From Candidatus Gastranaerophilales bacterium (GTDB taxonomy: Bacteria > Cyanobacteriota > Vampirovibrionia > Gastranaerophilales > Gastranaerophilaceae), in assembly GCA_947630535.1 (NCBI GenBank), contig CANRHZ010000017.1:1-38772 (forward strand): a stretch of 38,772 bases of DNA, read 5' to 3'. Position 1 is the first letter of the stretch; each line of letters begins with the position of its first letter. A model generated the notes under the pieces. It worked only from the letters and a program-made list of their open reading frames with translations. It was not told the DNA's origin and did no database searches. This document shows, in pieces, positions 15,327 through 23,582 of this stretch. Position numbers and translations under genes: made by a program.

Positions 15327-16141
15327 TGATAAAAAAAATATTTTATCTTCTATGTTTAATTTTGTTTTTCATATCTCCCTCATTTGCTTCAGACATTGAA
15401 GTTATAAAAGACGGGGTCGGCATATACATAATTAAAGTTCCGCTTGATAAGTATCAGGATAAAATTAAACCTTATGTATCGGATGAGCTTATAACTTCAA
15501 GCGATTTATATAACAATAAAGATTTAAATTTTAAACTTGTAATAAACGGCGGATACTTTGATACAATAACGGGTTTAGCCGTATCAAATGTTGTAATAAA
15601 CAAAAAAGAGGTTCAAAACCTTTACGACAATACAAGTCTTATTAAATCTTTAGATGAAACCAAAAGAATACAAAAAGTTTTAGATAGATCCGAACTTAGA
15701 ATTTTATCAAAAGGAAAAAAACTCGTTTTTGATATTGCCCCGCATACCGATAAAATAAAAGAAGGGTATGAGCTGATACATTCTATTCAAGGGGGGCCTA
15801 TGATATTGCCCGATTTAAGAATGGAAGAAGAAAGCTTTATTGCATTTAAGGATAATAAATCATACTCTCTTGCGGCAGACGTTCTAAAAAGACGTGAAAG
15901 AACGGTTGTGGGTCTAAAAGAAGGTTTGTTTGGAGATTACTTTTATATAATAATTTTTACCAAGTATGCTAAAATGGCACTGAATGAAGTGAGAGATTAT
16001 TGTATAAAATTAGGCCTTACAAAGGCTCTTAATATGGACGGAGGTGCTTCAACCTCACTCAATTATGAAGGAATTGAAGTATACTCATCAGGAGTTGATG
16101 AAGGAAGAAAAGTTAAAAGTTTTATAGTAATAGAAAATTAA
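15326..16141 (+). CDS. Exported phosphodiester glycosidase (NAGPA-domain) protein
   Basis: A 271-residue protein with a signal peptide (KKIFYLLCLILFFISPSFA) and the NAGPA/YigE-like domain: NGGYFD near residue 74, RTVVGL near 191 and NMDGGASTSLN near 236. These proteins cleave sugar-1-phosphodiester bonds, for example uncovering mannose-phosphate or trimming wall and exopolysaccharide. Its placement directly behind an LPS permease, with start and stop overlapping by one base pair, suggests a role in envelope glycan processing in the periplasm; that is inference. Confidence 0.85.
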   Translation: MIKKIFYLLCLILFFISPSFASDIEVIKDGVGIYIIKVPLDKYQDKIKPYVSDELITSSDLYNNKDLNFKLVINGGYFDTITGLAVSNVVINKKEVQNLYDNTSLIKSLDETKRIQKVLDRSELRILSKGKKLVFDIAPHTDKIKEGYELIHSIQGGPMILPDLRMEEESFIAFKDNKSYSLAADVLKRRERTVVGLKEGLFGDYFYIIIFTKYAKMALNEVRDYCIKLGLTKALNMDGGASTSLNYEGIEVYSSGVDEGRKVKSFIVIEN

Positions 16142-16150
16142 GGAAATAAA

Positions 16151-16588
16151 ATGAAAAAAATAACAAAAATTGAAGTATTTATTTTGTTTATAGTTTTTTT
16201 GGGTTTTAGTTTTTATATTGTTCCAAAAGCAATGATTAAACAAGAACAAAAACAATATGCAAGAATGCAGGCAAATTCTCAAATGATGACATCCAAAATT
16301 CTTGCCGAATTTTCAGACAACAACAATAAAAAAACCCCGAGTGAAATTGCTTTATATCTGGCGGATGAGATGAATAAAAAAGTAAAAAACCCGATAGATA
16401 AAAAAAATAAGGCATACTCTGTTAATGAAGATTGCTTGGGCTGCGTTGTTGTAGTCCCTGACGATAAAGCGGCCAATATAGTTTTAAGCGCAAAAGATAA
16501 AGAAAATAAGCTTATTTCAAGAACGGTAATTCAGCCGCCTTCTTTTGTCACATACAACAAGGATCTAAAAGAAAATGAAAGAAAGTAA
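16151..16588 (+). CDS. Small membrane-anchored hypothetical protein
   Basis: A 145-residue protein with one N-terminal membrane helix (residues about 8-28, IEVFILFIVFLGFSFYIV) followed by a polar, probably periplasmic, domain. A pair of cysteines in EDCLGCVVVVP could form a disulfide. The architecture recalls minor pilins but the usual prepilin cleavage motif is absent. A GGAAATAAA ribosome-binding region precedes it. It is the fourth gene of the lpt operon. Not recognised. Confidence 0.65.
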   Translation: MKKITKIEVFILFIVFLGFSFYIVPKAMIKQEQKQYARMQANSQMMTSKILAEFSDNNNKKTPSEIALYLADEMNKKVKNPIDKKNKAYSVNEDCLGCVVVVPDDKAANIVLSAKDKENKLISRTVIQPPSFVTYNKDLKENERK

Positions 16589-16967
16589 TTTGGAATTTAA
16601 AGTTCAATACTATGACACGGATGCGTATAAAGTTGCATGGCATGGAAGTTATATGCGCTGGATGGAAGCAGGAAGGGTTGATTGGCTTTATTTAAACGGG
16701 GTGGATATAAAAGAGCTTGATGAAAAAGAAGGAATAATTTTACCGGTAGTTGAAATTAATATAAAATATAAAAGTTCCGCCAAACTCCTTGATGATGTAG
16801 TTGTAAGAACAAAAGTTATTGAAAAAAATAATATTCATATTATTTTTGAACAAACCGTACAAAACAAAAACTCAGGGCAAATTTATACGGTTGCTAACGT
16901 AAAAGGTGTCGGAATAAAAAATGATAAGATAATAAGAAATCTGGATACAATTTTAAATCAAGGATAG
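16575..16967 (+). CDS. Acyl-CoA thioesterase, 4HBT hotdog family (YbgC/FadM-like)
   Basis: A 130-residue hotdog-fold protein. YYDTDAYKVAWHGSYMRWME at residues 12-31 matches the family's catalytic-aspartate segment, and NIKYKSSAKLLDDV the central strand. Family members hydrolyse acyl-CoA or acyl-ACP thioesters; some are tied to the Tol-Pal system or membrane lipid turnover. The gene overlaps the previous one by 14 bases and is followed 7 bases later by a DedA-type gene, so it belongs to the envelope operon. Substrate is unknown. Confidence 0.88.
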   Translation: MKESNLEFKVQYYDTDAYKVAWHGSYMRWMEAGRVDWLYLNGVDIKELDEKEGIILPVVEINIKYKSSAKLLDDVVVRTKVIEKNNIHIIFEQTVQNKNSGQIYTVANVKGVGIKNDKIIRNLDTILNQG

Positions 16968-16973
16968 ATAAAA

Positions 16974-17567
16974 ATGGAGTTTTTGAGTAATATAGGACAG
17001 TATTTTAGTTCTCTCGGGGACTTTGGGCTTTTTTTAAATTCTTTTATTGAAAGCTTTTTTCTGGTTCCGCCCCCCGATTTTTTGTTGATTATGCTCAATT
17101 TAAAAAATCCGAATAGCGCTATATATTTGGCTACTATATGTACCATAGCATCGGCAATAGGGGGAATTGTCGGATATATTATAGGAAGATGGGGGGGCAG
17201 ACCCGCATTTGATTGGATTTTTTCACTTCTTGCAAAAAAAGGAAACAACAAGGCAAAAGAATACTTTTACAGGGTTGAAACTTTATATAACAAATTTGGA
17301 GCCTGGGCAGTATTTTTTGCTGCATTTACCCCTATTCCATACAAAGTTTTTACAATTGCATCAGGCATTTTGAAAATGAATTTTATACCTTTTTTAATTG
17401 CCTCTATATTGGGCAGGGGGATGAGATTTTATATTGTAAGTATTGTGCTTATGATATTTGGAGAAAAAATAAAAAGTAACCTTGAACTTGTTATTTTGCT
17501 TGTAACATTTATTATAGTCGTATTTTTTGTTATTCTTTACAAGAAAAGAAAAAATATTGTTAAATAA
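16974..17567 (+). CDS. YqaA/DedA-family membrane protein
   Basis: A 197-residue integral membrane protein with four to five hydrophobic helices. The family signature is clear: FIESFFLVPPPDFLL near the N-terminus, a GRWGG motif, and AAFTPIPYKVFTIASG near residue 125. YqaA proteins are a DedA/VTT subgroup implicated in lipid or undecaprenyl-phosphate handling across the membrane. It is the last gene of the lpt-led operon, fitting an envelope role. No terminator was recognised after it. Confidence 0.88.
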   Translation: MEFLSNIGQYFSSLGDFGLFLNSFIESFFLVPPPDFLLIMLNLKNPNSAIYLATICTIASAIGGIVGYIIGRWGGRPAFDWIFSLLAKKGNNKAKEYFYRVETLYNKFGAWAVFFAAFTPIPYKVFTIASGILKMNFIPFLIASILGRGMRFYIVSIVLMIFGEKIKSNLELVILLVTFIIVVFFVILYKKRKNIVK

Positions 17568-17656
17568 TGTAAAGAAAAGTTTTTAACCTTTTATATTTGT
17601 TAAATATTTTTAAAAATCTGCCGAAAAACATGGTGTATATAAGGTAGGGAAGAATC

Positions 17657-19780
17657 GTGGCTCCATTTGAAATTAAAAATGCCAATATTTTAAATAAAAT
17701 ACTTTTTCTAAAAGAGTATTTAAAAAAAACGGATGAAAACAAAACTAAAGACGGGGCTTCAATATCAACTAACGGGGTTGATGAAAATGAACTAATTGAA
17801 CTTGCGGAAAATTTTGAAGAAACATACAGTTTATCTGATATGGAAGGAGCACTAAAAGATATCCATACAAGTATGGATAAAGATGCAAACGGTAAAATTG
17901 ACAGTTCCGAAATGACTGATTTTCAAGAAATTTTAGATAAAGCAGGCATATCTTATTCAGAGCTTACTTCCCTTTATAATCAATATAAGGGTGATGTTTC
18001 AAGTGATGTATCCGAGATTAATTCAAATGAAATAGAAAATCTGGATAAAGAAACTTTTAAAAATATTCTGATTAAGCATCCCGTAATAAATGAAATTATT
18101 GAAAAAGTCGGATATGATGAATTTTTTAAACTTCTTGATTCAAATAGTGACGGAGTTATTGACGAAGATGAAAAAAGCAAGATAACGGGTCTTGATTCAA
18201 ATACAAGTGTTTTATCTGTCAATGATATAAAATCTTTCATTGAAAAAAACGGAATTAAAATTGATGATACCGATAAAAAAGTTCAGGATGAATTAAAGCA
18301 GCTAAAAGATGACGAAGAAAACTTTAATAAACTTGTAGAAGCCCTGAGGGGAAAACTACCTGAAACAAACGGGCAAGAAACGGTTTCAGATGATGCGTTA
18401 GGTATGGCTGACGGGGCACAAGAGGGATATTATGATACGGGATACGATACATCATCTTACGATACAGGTTCGTATGCGCCCGTTAACTATTCGTCCGGCG
18501 GTAGTGTTTCATCCGGCTCTTATACCGGTGAAATTCAGCAAACAAAGTCAAAAATTGAAACCATTGAGGAACAAATAGATGACTTAAACAAAGAAAAAAC
18601 GCAGGAAGAAGAAACCTTAAAAGAAAAGAATACCACTTTAAGTGATGCTCTAAACGGTAAGGGTGATGGGCTTGATGAGCTTAAAGATAAAATGGATGAA
18701 GCGGAAGGTAACTATAAAGAACTTCTTGAAGATGAGGCAGAAAATGACCCTAAAGTTAAAGAAATAAAAGAAAACATAGATGAAAACGAATCGGATTTAA
18801 AAACCAACGAAGAAGAAACGCTCAAAGCTGAAGAAAATTTAAACGAATATCAAAATTCAATTTCAAGCAAAAAAGATGAAATTAAGGGGCTTGAAAGTGC
18901 TAAAAGTGCGCTAGATAGCGCTTTAAGCAGCCTAAATGCCACCAAAGAAACAGACGTTAACAAGCAAGAACTTGCCCAAAAGAAGGCGGACGTTCAAAAT
19001 CAGATATCGGCAAAAGAAAGCGAGATAAAAGCAAAAAATGAAGAATTAAAAGAACTGGAAGAAAAAGAAGAAAACGAAAAAAATCATCTGGAAGATTTAA
19101 AGGATAAAAAAGAAGAACTTGAAACTGCAAGGGATGAACTTGAAGAAAAATTAAAAGATACTGTCAGCGATACTACAAAAAAAGCGCTTGAAGAATACCA
19201 AAGCGCAAGAGAAACCTTTGAAAAAACCAAGTCCGATAAAGTAAGCGAAGCAAAATCCGATATTCAAACTTCACAAAGTAAGATATCCGATATAAACAAT
19301 CAAATTCAAGCTCTTGAAGCTGAAAAGATTAAAGAAGAAAATCAATTAAGTGCCTGGGGGCAATACAATGAAGAAAGGGGTCATAACCTTGCCCAAGCCG
19401 CATTATCATTGCATGGTAATACAACAAGAGGTGGCGGGTATTGCGCTACCGGTGTCGGAGAAGCAATAAATAAGGCATTTGGGTACAGACCGAGAGGAAA
19501 CGGCTGCGATTATGATGATATTCTATCTCAAAGAAGCGACTGGAAACAGGTTTGGCAGGATAAAGACATAACGGTAGAGGACTTGAAACAACTTCCTGAA
19601 GGTGCGATTGTAAGTTGGAGCGCTTATGATACTCCAACAACGGGGAGACTGTACGGACATGTTTATATAGTTGCGCAAGATGAAAACGGAAACAAAGTCG
19701 GGGTAAGCGATTTTAAAGAAAACATAACCGATAGTTACTTAAGGCGAAATTCAAAACCGAGCGTATTTTTGCCCACTTAA
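17657..19780 (+). CDS. EF-hand, coiled-coil and CHAP-like multidomain protein
   Basis: The 707-residue protein starts at a GTG behind AAGGTAGGGA. Two EF-hand-like loops bind calcium in principle: DKDANGKIDSSE near 74 and DSNSDGVIDEDE near 161. A Tyr/Ser/Gly-rich linker (about 255-290) precedes a long coiled coil (about 290-575). The C-terminal 120 residues resemble a CHAP/NlpC-type amidase: GGGYCATGVGEAI provides a cysteine near 596 and YGHVYIVAQ a histidine near 668. No signal peptide is seen. It may be a secreted or cell-surface cell-wall hydrolase regulated by calcium; the peptidase assignment is by motif only. Confidence 0.75.
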   Translation: MAPFEIKNANILNKILFLKEYLKKTDENKTKDGASISTNGVDENELIELAENFEETYSLSDMEGALKDIHTSMDKDANGKIDSSEMTDFQEILDKAGISYSELTSLYNQYKGDVSSDVSEINSNEIENLDKETFKNILIKHPVINEIIEKVGYDEFFKLLDSNSDGVIDEDEKSKITGLDSNTSVLSVNDIKSFIEKNGIKIDDTDKKVQDELKQLKDDEENFNKLVEALRGKLPETNGQETVSDDALGMADGAQEGYYDTGYDTSSYDTGSYAPVNYSSGGSVSSGSYTGEIQQTKSKIETIEEQIDDLNKEKTQEEETLKEKNTTLSDALNGKGDGLDELKDKMDEAEGNYKELLEDEAENDPKVKEIKENIDENESDLKTNEEETLKAEENLNEYQNSISSKKDEIKGLESAKSALDSALSSLNATKETDVNKQELAQKKADVQNQISAKESEIKAKNEELKELEEKEENEKNHLEDLKDKKEELETARDELEEKLKDTVSDTTKKALEEYQSARETFEKTKSDKVSEAKSDIQTSQSKISDINNQIQALEAEKIKEENQLSAWGQYNEERGHNLAQAALSLHGNTTRGGGYCATGVGEAINKAFGYRPRGNGCDYDDILSQRSDWKQVWQDKDITVEDLKQLPEGAIVSWSAYDTPTTGRLYGHVYIVAQDENGNKVGVSDFKENITDSYLRRNSKPSVFLPT

Positions 19781-19784
19781 AAAG

Positions 19785-20447
19785 TTAGAGCTTTTCATTA
19801 AGAGTTTTAATTTCATTTTCATAGGTTATTTTAATGTTTTCAATGTCCCCCTCAACTACATAGACCCTATCAAGGTTTAATTCCGTTATAAGTCCGCAAT
19901 CATCAGTAAAATCAAGGTTTTTTTCCTGTGCCAGAAGGTGTGCCTTTTTAATAAGAGAAGCTTTAAACCCTTGCGGGGTTTGGCATCTTCTTAGAGTATT
20001 TCTTTTAAGGGTCCGTTTGATAAAATTATCTTTATCAATTTCAATTATGGTATCTTGGGTTTCGACCCCCGTATTTATGGCATTATATTTATCAAGCGCC
20101 AAATAGCAGTCATTTATTATTTTATCTTTTATAAATGGTCTTGCCCCGTCATGGATTAATACTTTTGCATTTTCTTCTTTTATTTCCATAACCCCGAGCC
20201 TTGAGCTATCTTGTCTTTTTTTGCCCCCCTTTATAACTTTTTGGATTTTATCGTATTTTAAATTTTTGCAAAATTCGAGGTATTCATCCAAAACAACAAG
20301 GATAATTTTGTCTGTCATTTTGTTGTTTTGAAATTTTTCAATTGTGTATTCAATCAGGGTTTTGCCTTTAACCTTGATAAACTGTTTCGGTATATCGGTT
20401 TTTGCCCTTGAGCCCGTTCCTGAAGCTAAAATTACAGCATAATTCAT
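19785..20447 (-). CDS. ispD: IspD/TarI-family cytidylyltransferase
   Basis: The 220-residue nucleotidyltransferase has ILASGTGSR at residues 6-14 for CTP binding, PKQF, IHDGARPF near 101 and NTLRRCQTPQGF near 151. Both IspD (CDP-methylerythritol in the MEP isoprenoid pathway) and TarI (CDP-ribitol) share these. IspD is preferred because the lineage would need the MEP route and no ribitol genes are nearby, but the PKQF and GTGSR details leave TarI open. It is transcribed from a TG-extended TAAAAT box 7 bases before the ATG. It converges with the previous gene, 4 bases apart. Confidence 0.75.
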   Translation of the reverse strand: MNYAVILASGTGSRAKTDIPKQFIKVKGKTLIEYTIEKFQNNKMTDKIILVVLDEYLEFCKNLKYDKIQKVIKGGKKRQDSSRLGVMEIKEENAKVLIHDGARPFIKDKIINDCYLALDKYNAINTGVETQDTIIEIDKDNFIKRTLKRNTLRRCQTPQGFKASLIKKAHLLAQEKNLDFTDDCGLITELNLDRVYVVEGDIENIKITYENEIKTLNEKL

Positions 20448-20473
20448 AAGAAAAATTTTACCATAAAAATGTC

Positions 20474-21139
20474 TTACAAATTTTCATCTTCAAATCCCGG
20501 GGATCTTGATGGGAGTGTTTGATATCCTGCATTTGATAAAACGGATTTTCTTATATATTTATTTGTGTACCCGCCCTTAACAAAAAGCCTTTTAATTGTG
20601 TTTTCTCTATCTACAAGCGGATGAGAGATATTTTGAAGTTCAGGTTTTTTTTCGGTAAAACTTGTCCATACGGCAGCTTCTAAAGTCCAGCAATAAGTTT
20701 CTTCATTGATTGAATTTAATTCATCCTGATGGATTGCTTCATGAGATAAAATTGATGCAAGCGCTTCTTTTGGAGCATCATAGTGTTTTTGGTTTATGAA
20801 AATATAGAGTTTGTCTTTTTGTTTCCACCCCAGAGCATCAAAATCTTTATATGCTTCATTAAATTGGGCAAGGTTTCTGAATTCTATTTTTATGGGTTTG
20901 CCGGTAAGGTTTTCTCCTAAAATTGCCCTTCTTGAATAGTCGCTTAATCCGCCCTTCATTGATTCAACGGCTTTTATTATTCTGTCGTCATTTGATACTT
21001 TTTTGTACATTTTATAAGTGGCATTATCAATATAAATTTCATCATTTGAAGAAGGATTACCGGTTTCTTCAGCCATGCAACCCGCCACCGTTAAAGATAA
21101 TCCAAACAATACCCAAAATAACAATTTACTCTTTTTCAC
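20474..21139 (-). CDS. Lipoprotein with HExxH motif
   Basis: From a GTG at 21139 the product has 221 residues. It begins with a lipoprotein signal whose lipobox LTVAGC places the lipidated cysteine at 21. SHEAIHQDEL at about 132-141 contains an HExxH motif, and a glutamate cluster follows in NEETYCW, so a zinc-peptidase fold is possible. The GTG was chosen because GGAG lies 8 bases upstream and the signal then starts correctly; an ATG 30 bases earlier adds a polar tail before the signal. It lies downstream of flagellar genes but has its own spacing. Function unknown. Confidence 0.7.
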   Translation of the reverse strand: MKKSKLLFWVLFGLSLTVAGCMAEETGNPSSNDEIYIDNATYKMYKKVSNDDRIIKAVESMKGGLSDYSRRAILGENLTGKPIKIEFRNLAQFNEAYKDFDALGWKQKDKLYIFINQKHYDAPKEALASILSHEAIHQDELNSINEETYCWTLEAAVWTSFTEKKPELQNISHPLVDRENTIKRLFVKGGYTNKYIRKSVLSNAGYQTLPSRSPGFEDENL

Positions 21140-21196
21140 AACAACTTCTCCTTTTTTACAATGGAACATTATTACATAGCTTTTAAAAAAGTAAAG

Positions 21197-22030
21197 TTAT
21201 TGCATAAGAGAAATTGCATTTTCAAGAAGGTCTTTATAGCTTGAAATTAAGTTTTTTGCTAAATCCATCTGGAGCTTTGCTTCCTGATAGTAGGTAATAT
21301 TTGCCTTAAAATCAACATTTGATAATTCAATTAATCCTGACCTTACTTCTCCTCTGCCTATAACGGGGCGTCCTGAGGCTTCGGTTTCAACAAACATTCC
21401 GTCTTTATATTGAAAAAGTTCCTGAGGATTATGGAAATTCATTATGGCAAGCTTAAATAACGGAGAGGATTCCTGCCCGTTATTTGCCTTGCCGTATAAT
21501 ATGCCATCTCCTTTTATTTCAAATTCATCATATTTGCCTAAAAACTTGCCGTTATCAGGGTCTACCCAAAGTTTGATTTCTGTTGTGGGGATATTTATTG
21601 ACCCTCCTTCGGATAAAATTTTATTGTATTCTTCCCTGTTTAGGGTTTTTGTACCGGACATAATTTCGCCCTTTTCGTTCATAATATACCCTTGAACGGT
21701 AGAGCCGTCTGCGGCTTTGTAAACTCCGTTTTCGTCAAATTTAAACTCTCCGAGTCTTGTATATGCAAGAGCCCCTTCTTCGTTTCTTACAACAAAATAA
21801 CCCTGTCCCTCCAAAAAGACATTCTCATTTGAAGTCCCGGGGACTGCTTTTCCCTGATCCGTACTTTTTAAGAACCCATCCGGAGAAACACTGTCTAAAA
21901 ATGTTTTAAATGTCGTTCTGTTTTCTCTGTAGCCCGGGGTGTATATATTGGTTAAATTTTCCGTAATGGCATTCATCCAATTTATGCTTGCTTTTTGAGT
22001 ATTCAGGGCATTAACAAATGAATCGTTCAT
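21197..22030 (-). CDS. Flagellar hook/basal-body rod protein (FlgE/F/G family)
   Basis: The 277-residue protein has the N-terminal rod-hook helix (ALNTQKASINWMNAITENLTNIYTPGYREN in two parts, residues 8-37), the FLEGQGYFVV core motif and the C-terminal ELSNVDFKANITYYQEAK helix that closes axial proteins. Length fits FlgF/FlgG rather than a full FlgE. These proteins assemble outside the cytoplasm through the flagellar type III exporter. It begins right after the stop of the FliK-like gene, with a GGAG ribosome-binding site inside that gene. Exact subtype cannot be fixed. Confidence 0.85.
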   Translation of the reverse strand: MNDSFVNALNTQKASINWMNAITENLTNIYTPGYRENRTTFKTFLDSVSPDGFLKSTDQGKAVPGTSNENVFLEGQGYFVVRNEEGALAYTRLGEFKFDENGVYKAADGSTVQGYIMNEKGEIMSGTKTLNREEYNKILSEGGSINIPTTEIKLWVDPDNGKFLGKYDEFEIKGDGILYGKANNGQESSPLFKLAIMNFHNPQELFQYKDGMFVETEASGRPVIGRGEVRSGLIELSNVDFKANITYYQEAKLQMDLAKNLISSYKDLLENAISLMQ

Positions 22031-22678
22031 TTATTTATCTCCTTTATTTTGTTGTTGTCTGTTTTGTTGGTTTTGTTTATAGGGCTTATAACTTATGTTT
22101 GAATAGGCTATATTTTGTTCATCAAACCTTACTTTAAGGTAGTCAATATTGTTCTTTAAATAGTTTTCAACCTCTTTATCTCTCGGGAAAAATGTTGCAT
22201 CAATTCTGCCTTCTTTGGACACCTTTAAAACAACCGTAACTTGATTATCAAAATCAAGCCTTAGGGCTTTATTATTTTCTTGCGATTTTATAAGTAAGTC
22301 GGATAATGTTTTTGATACTTCCATTGTTTTATAGTTGCTTGCATCAATTATATTAATACCGTCTTTAAGCCTTAGGTTATTTTGATTAGAATTGTTTGAA
22401 ATGTTCAAAAAGAACATGGCATCTTTGTTTTCGATTTCTTTTGTGTCTATATTAAAATCTTCATACTCTATATCTTCAATTTCATTTATGTTAAATTCCA
22501 AAAGCGGGCTTAGTGGGGCTTGAACTAAAAATTGTGAAGGGTCAACAATTTCCTTTAGCTTTTCAAATTCATCCTGAAAGCTATAGGTTTGGGCGGTTTC
22601 ATAAGGGGGTATATAGCCCTTGTTTTGGTCTTGAATTGCTATTTGACCTTTTAAATCTTTATTTTCACTGATGTTCAT
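22031..22678 (-). CDS. FliK-like flagellar hook-length control protein
   Basis: A 215-residue protein with a disordered, acidic N-terminal half and a C-terminal domain (about residues 135-195) resembling the FliK C-terminus: ALRLDFDNQVTVVLKV followed by IDATFFPRD and a helical end. FliK measures hook length and switches exporter specificity. It is shorter than most FliK proteins. Position between FliJ and a hook/rod gene, overlapping FliJ by 14 bases, supports the call. Gln/Asn-rich tail. Confidence 0.65.
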   Translation of the reverse strand: MNISENKDLKGQIAIQDQNKGYIPPYETAQTYSFQDEFEKLKEIVDPSQFLVQAPLSPLLEFNINEIEDIEYEDFNIDTKEIENKDAMFFLNISNNSNQNNLRLKDGINIIDASNYKTMEVSKTLSDLLIKSQENNKALRLDFDNQVTVVLKVSKEGRIDATFFPRDKEVENYLKNNIDYLKVRFDEQNIAYSNISYKPYKQNQQNRQQQNKGDK

Positions 22679-23144
22679 TTTCTTCGATTTCTTCCGTTTC
22701 TTTTTGTTCCCTTTGGCGCATGAAATGTTTCTGTGAACCTACTTCGTTTAAAACTTTCATTTCTGCCATTTTTTCTTCATAGAGGTATTCTTCCTTCTTG
22801 TGTTCTTTGTGTTTTTCTAATACGTTAACTTTTTGTTCCTTTTCTTTTAGAATTTCCGTTTCTTTATTTAGTTTTTGTATGGCTTCCTGTTTTTTTGTTT
22901 CAAGTTGTTCGCCTATTTCATAGAGGTGTTTTAGGAATTTATCAAACCCATCGTACATCCTCGGGTCTGATTTTCTCATATTTATTCTTGTGTCTTGGAT
23001 ATTTTTATTATTTTGAATAATTTCATTTTCTATTTCCGCCAGTGCTTTTTGTGCCATTTGGACTACTTTTAGTTGTTCTTCTTTTTCTTTTATTCGGATT
23101 TCAAGAAACTTTTGAAGTCTGTATCTGAATGGCATGAAAAACAC
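22665..23144 (-). CDS. FliJ-like flagellar export chaperone
   Basis: A 159-residue, almost entirely coiled-coil, charged protein beginning PFRYRLQKFLEIRIKEKEEQ, the typical FliJ opening. FliJ helps deliver substrates to the flagellar exporter. Two starts are possible: GTG at 23144, which lies six bases after TATATT as in other leaderless candidates here, or ATG at 23135 giving MPFRYRL, the usual family start. Neither has a good Shine-Dalgarno. It heads a minus-strand flagellar cluster. Confidence 0.75.
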   Translation of the reverse strand: MFFMPFRYRLQKFLEIRIKEKEEQLKVVQMAQKALAEIENEIIQNNKNIQDTRINMRKSDPRMYDGFDKFLKHLYEIGEQLETKKQEAIQKLNKETEILKEKEQKVNVLEKHKEHKKEEYLYEEKMAEMKVLNEVGSQKHFMRQREQKETEEIEENEHQ

Positions 23145-23362
23145 CGATTGAATATACTATACCAATACATTTTACGGGATTTTTACTTAATTTGTTTAAT
23201 GAAAACCGCCAAAAAGTCAAAAATTTCATACAAACAACGTATAAAATAAAAGGATTAATTTATATAACAAATTAATTTTAATTTCTAAAGTTTTTATAAA
23301 ACGTGCCGTTATAAGTTCATATAAGGAAGGCAATTTTATTATAGAAAGCGAGGCAATTTATA

Positions 23363-23494
23363 ATGTTTGAAGCAATCAGTCTGGTAGTTTTTGCAGGTGT
23401 TATGTATTTTTGTCTTGTAGTTGCTCCAAGTGCTATTGAATATATGGGGTGTTTTGATTTTTCAAATCATACGGTCAAAAACACAGTAGAATAA
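23363..23494 (+). CDS. Small single-pass membrane protein, 43 residues
   Basis: MFEAISLVVFAGVMYFCLVV opens the protein with one hydrophobic helix, followed by a short polar tail (FDFSNHTVKNTVE). A GAGG ribosome-binding site lies 10 bases upstream, and a hairpin and a strong terminator follow. Its size and layout fit a small membrane peptide. No homologue is recognised. It stands alone between divergent and convergent neighbours. Confidence 0.55.
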   Translation: MFEAISLVVFAGVMYFCLVVAPSAIEYMGCFDFSNHTVKNTVE

Positions 23495-23500
23495 ATTTAT

Positions 23501-23528
23501 TTGGCGCCTTTTTATATTATGGCGCCAA
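23501..23528 (+). repeat. GC-rich hairpin TTGGCGCC/GGCGCCAA
   Basis: Perfect 8-bp arms at 23501-23508 and 23521-23528 flank a 12-base T/A-rich loop, 6 nt after the stop codon of the small membrane protein. No T-run follows. It may stabilise the 3' end of the short mRNA or act with the next terminator. Confidence 0.6.
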
Positions 23529-23544
23529 TGTGGTAATAAAATAG

Positions 23545-23577
23545 AAAAAAGACCTTATTTTTTTATAAGGTCTTTTC
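23545..23577. terminator. Bidirectional terminator between convergent genes
   Basis: AAAAAAGACCTTAT and ATAAGGTCTTTT form a 12-bp stem with a 6-base T loop, A-run on the left and T-run on the right. It therefore ends both the plus-strand peptide gene and the minus-strand zinc-ribbon gene that stops at 23583. Confidence 0.85.
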
Positions 23578-23582
23578 TTTTG

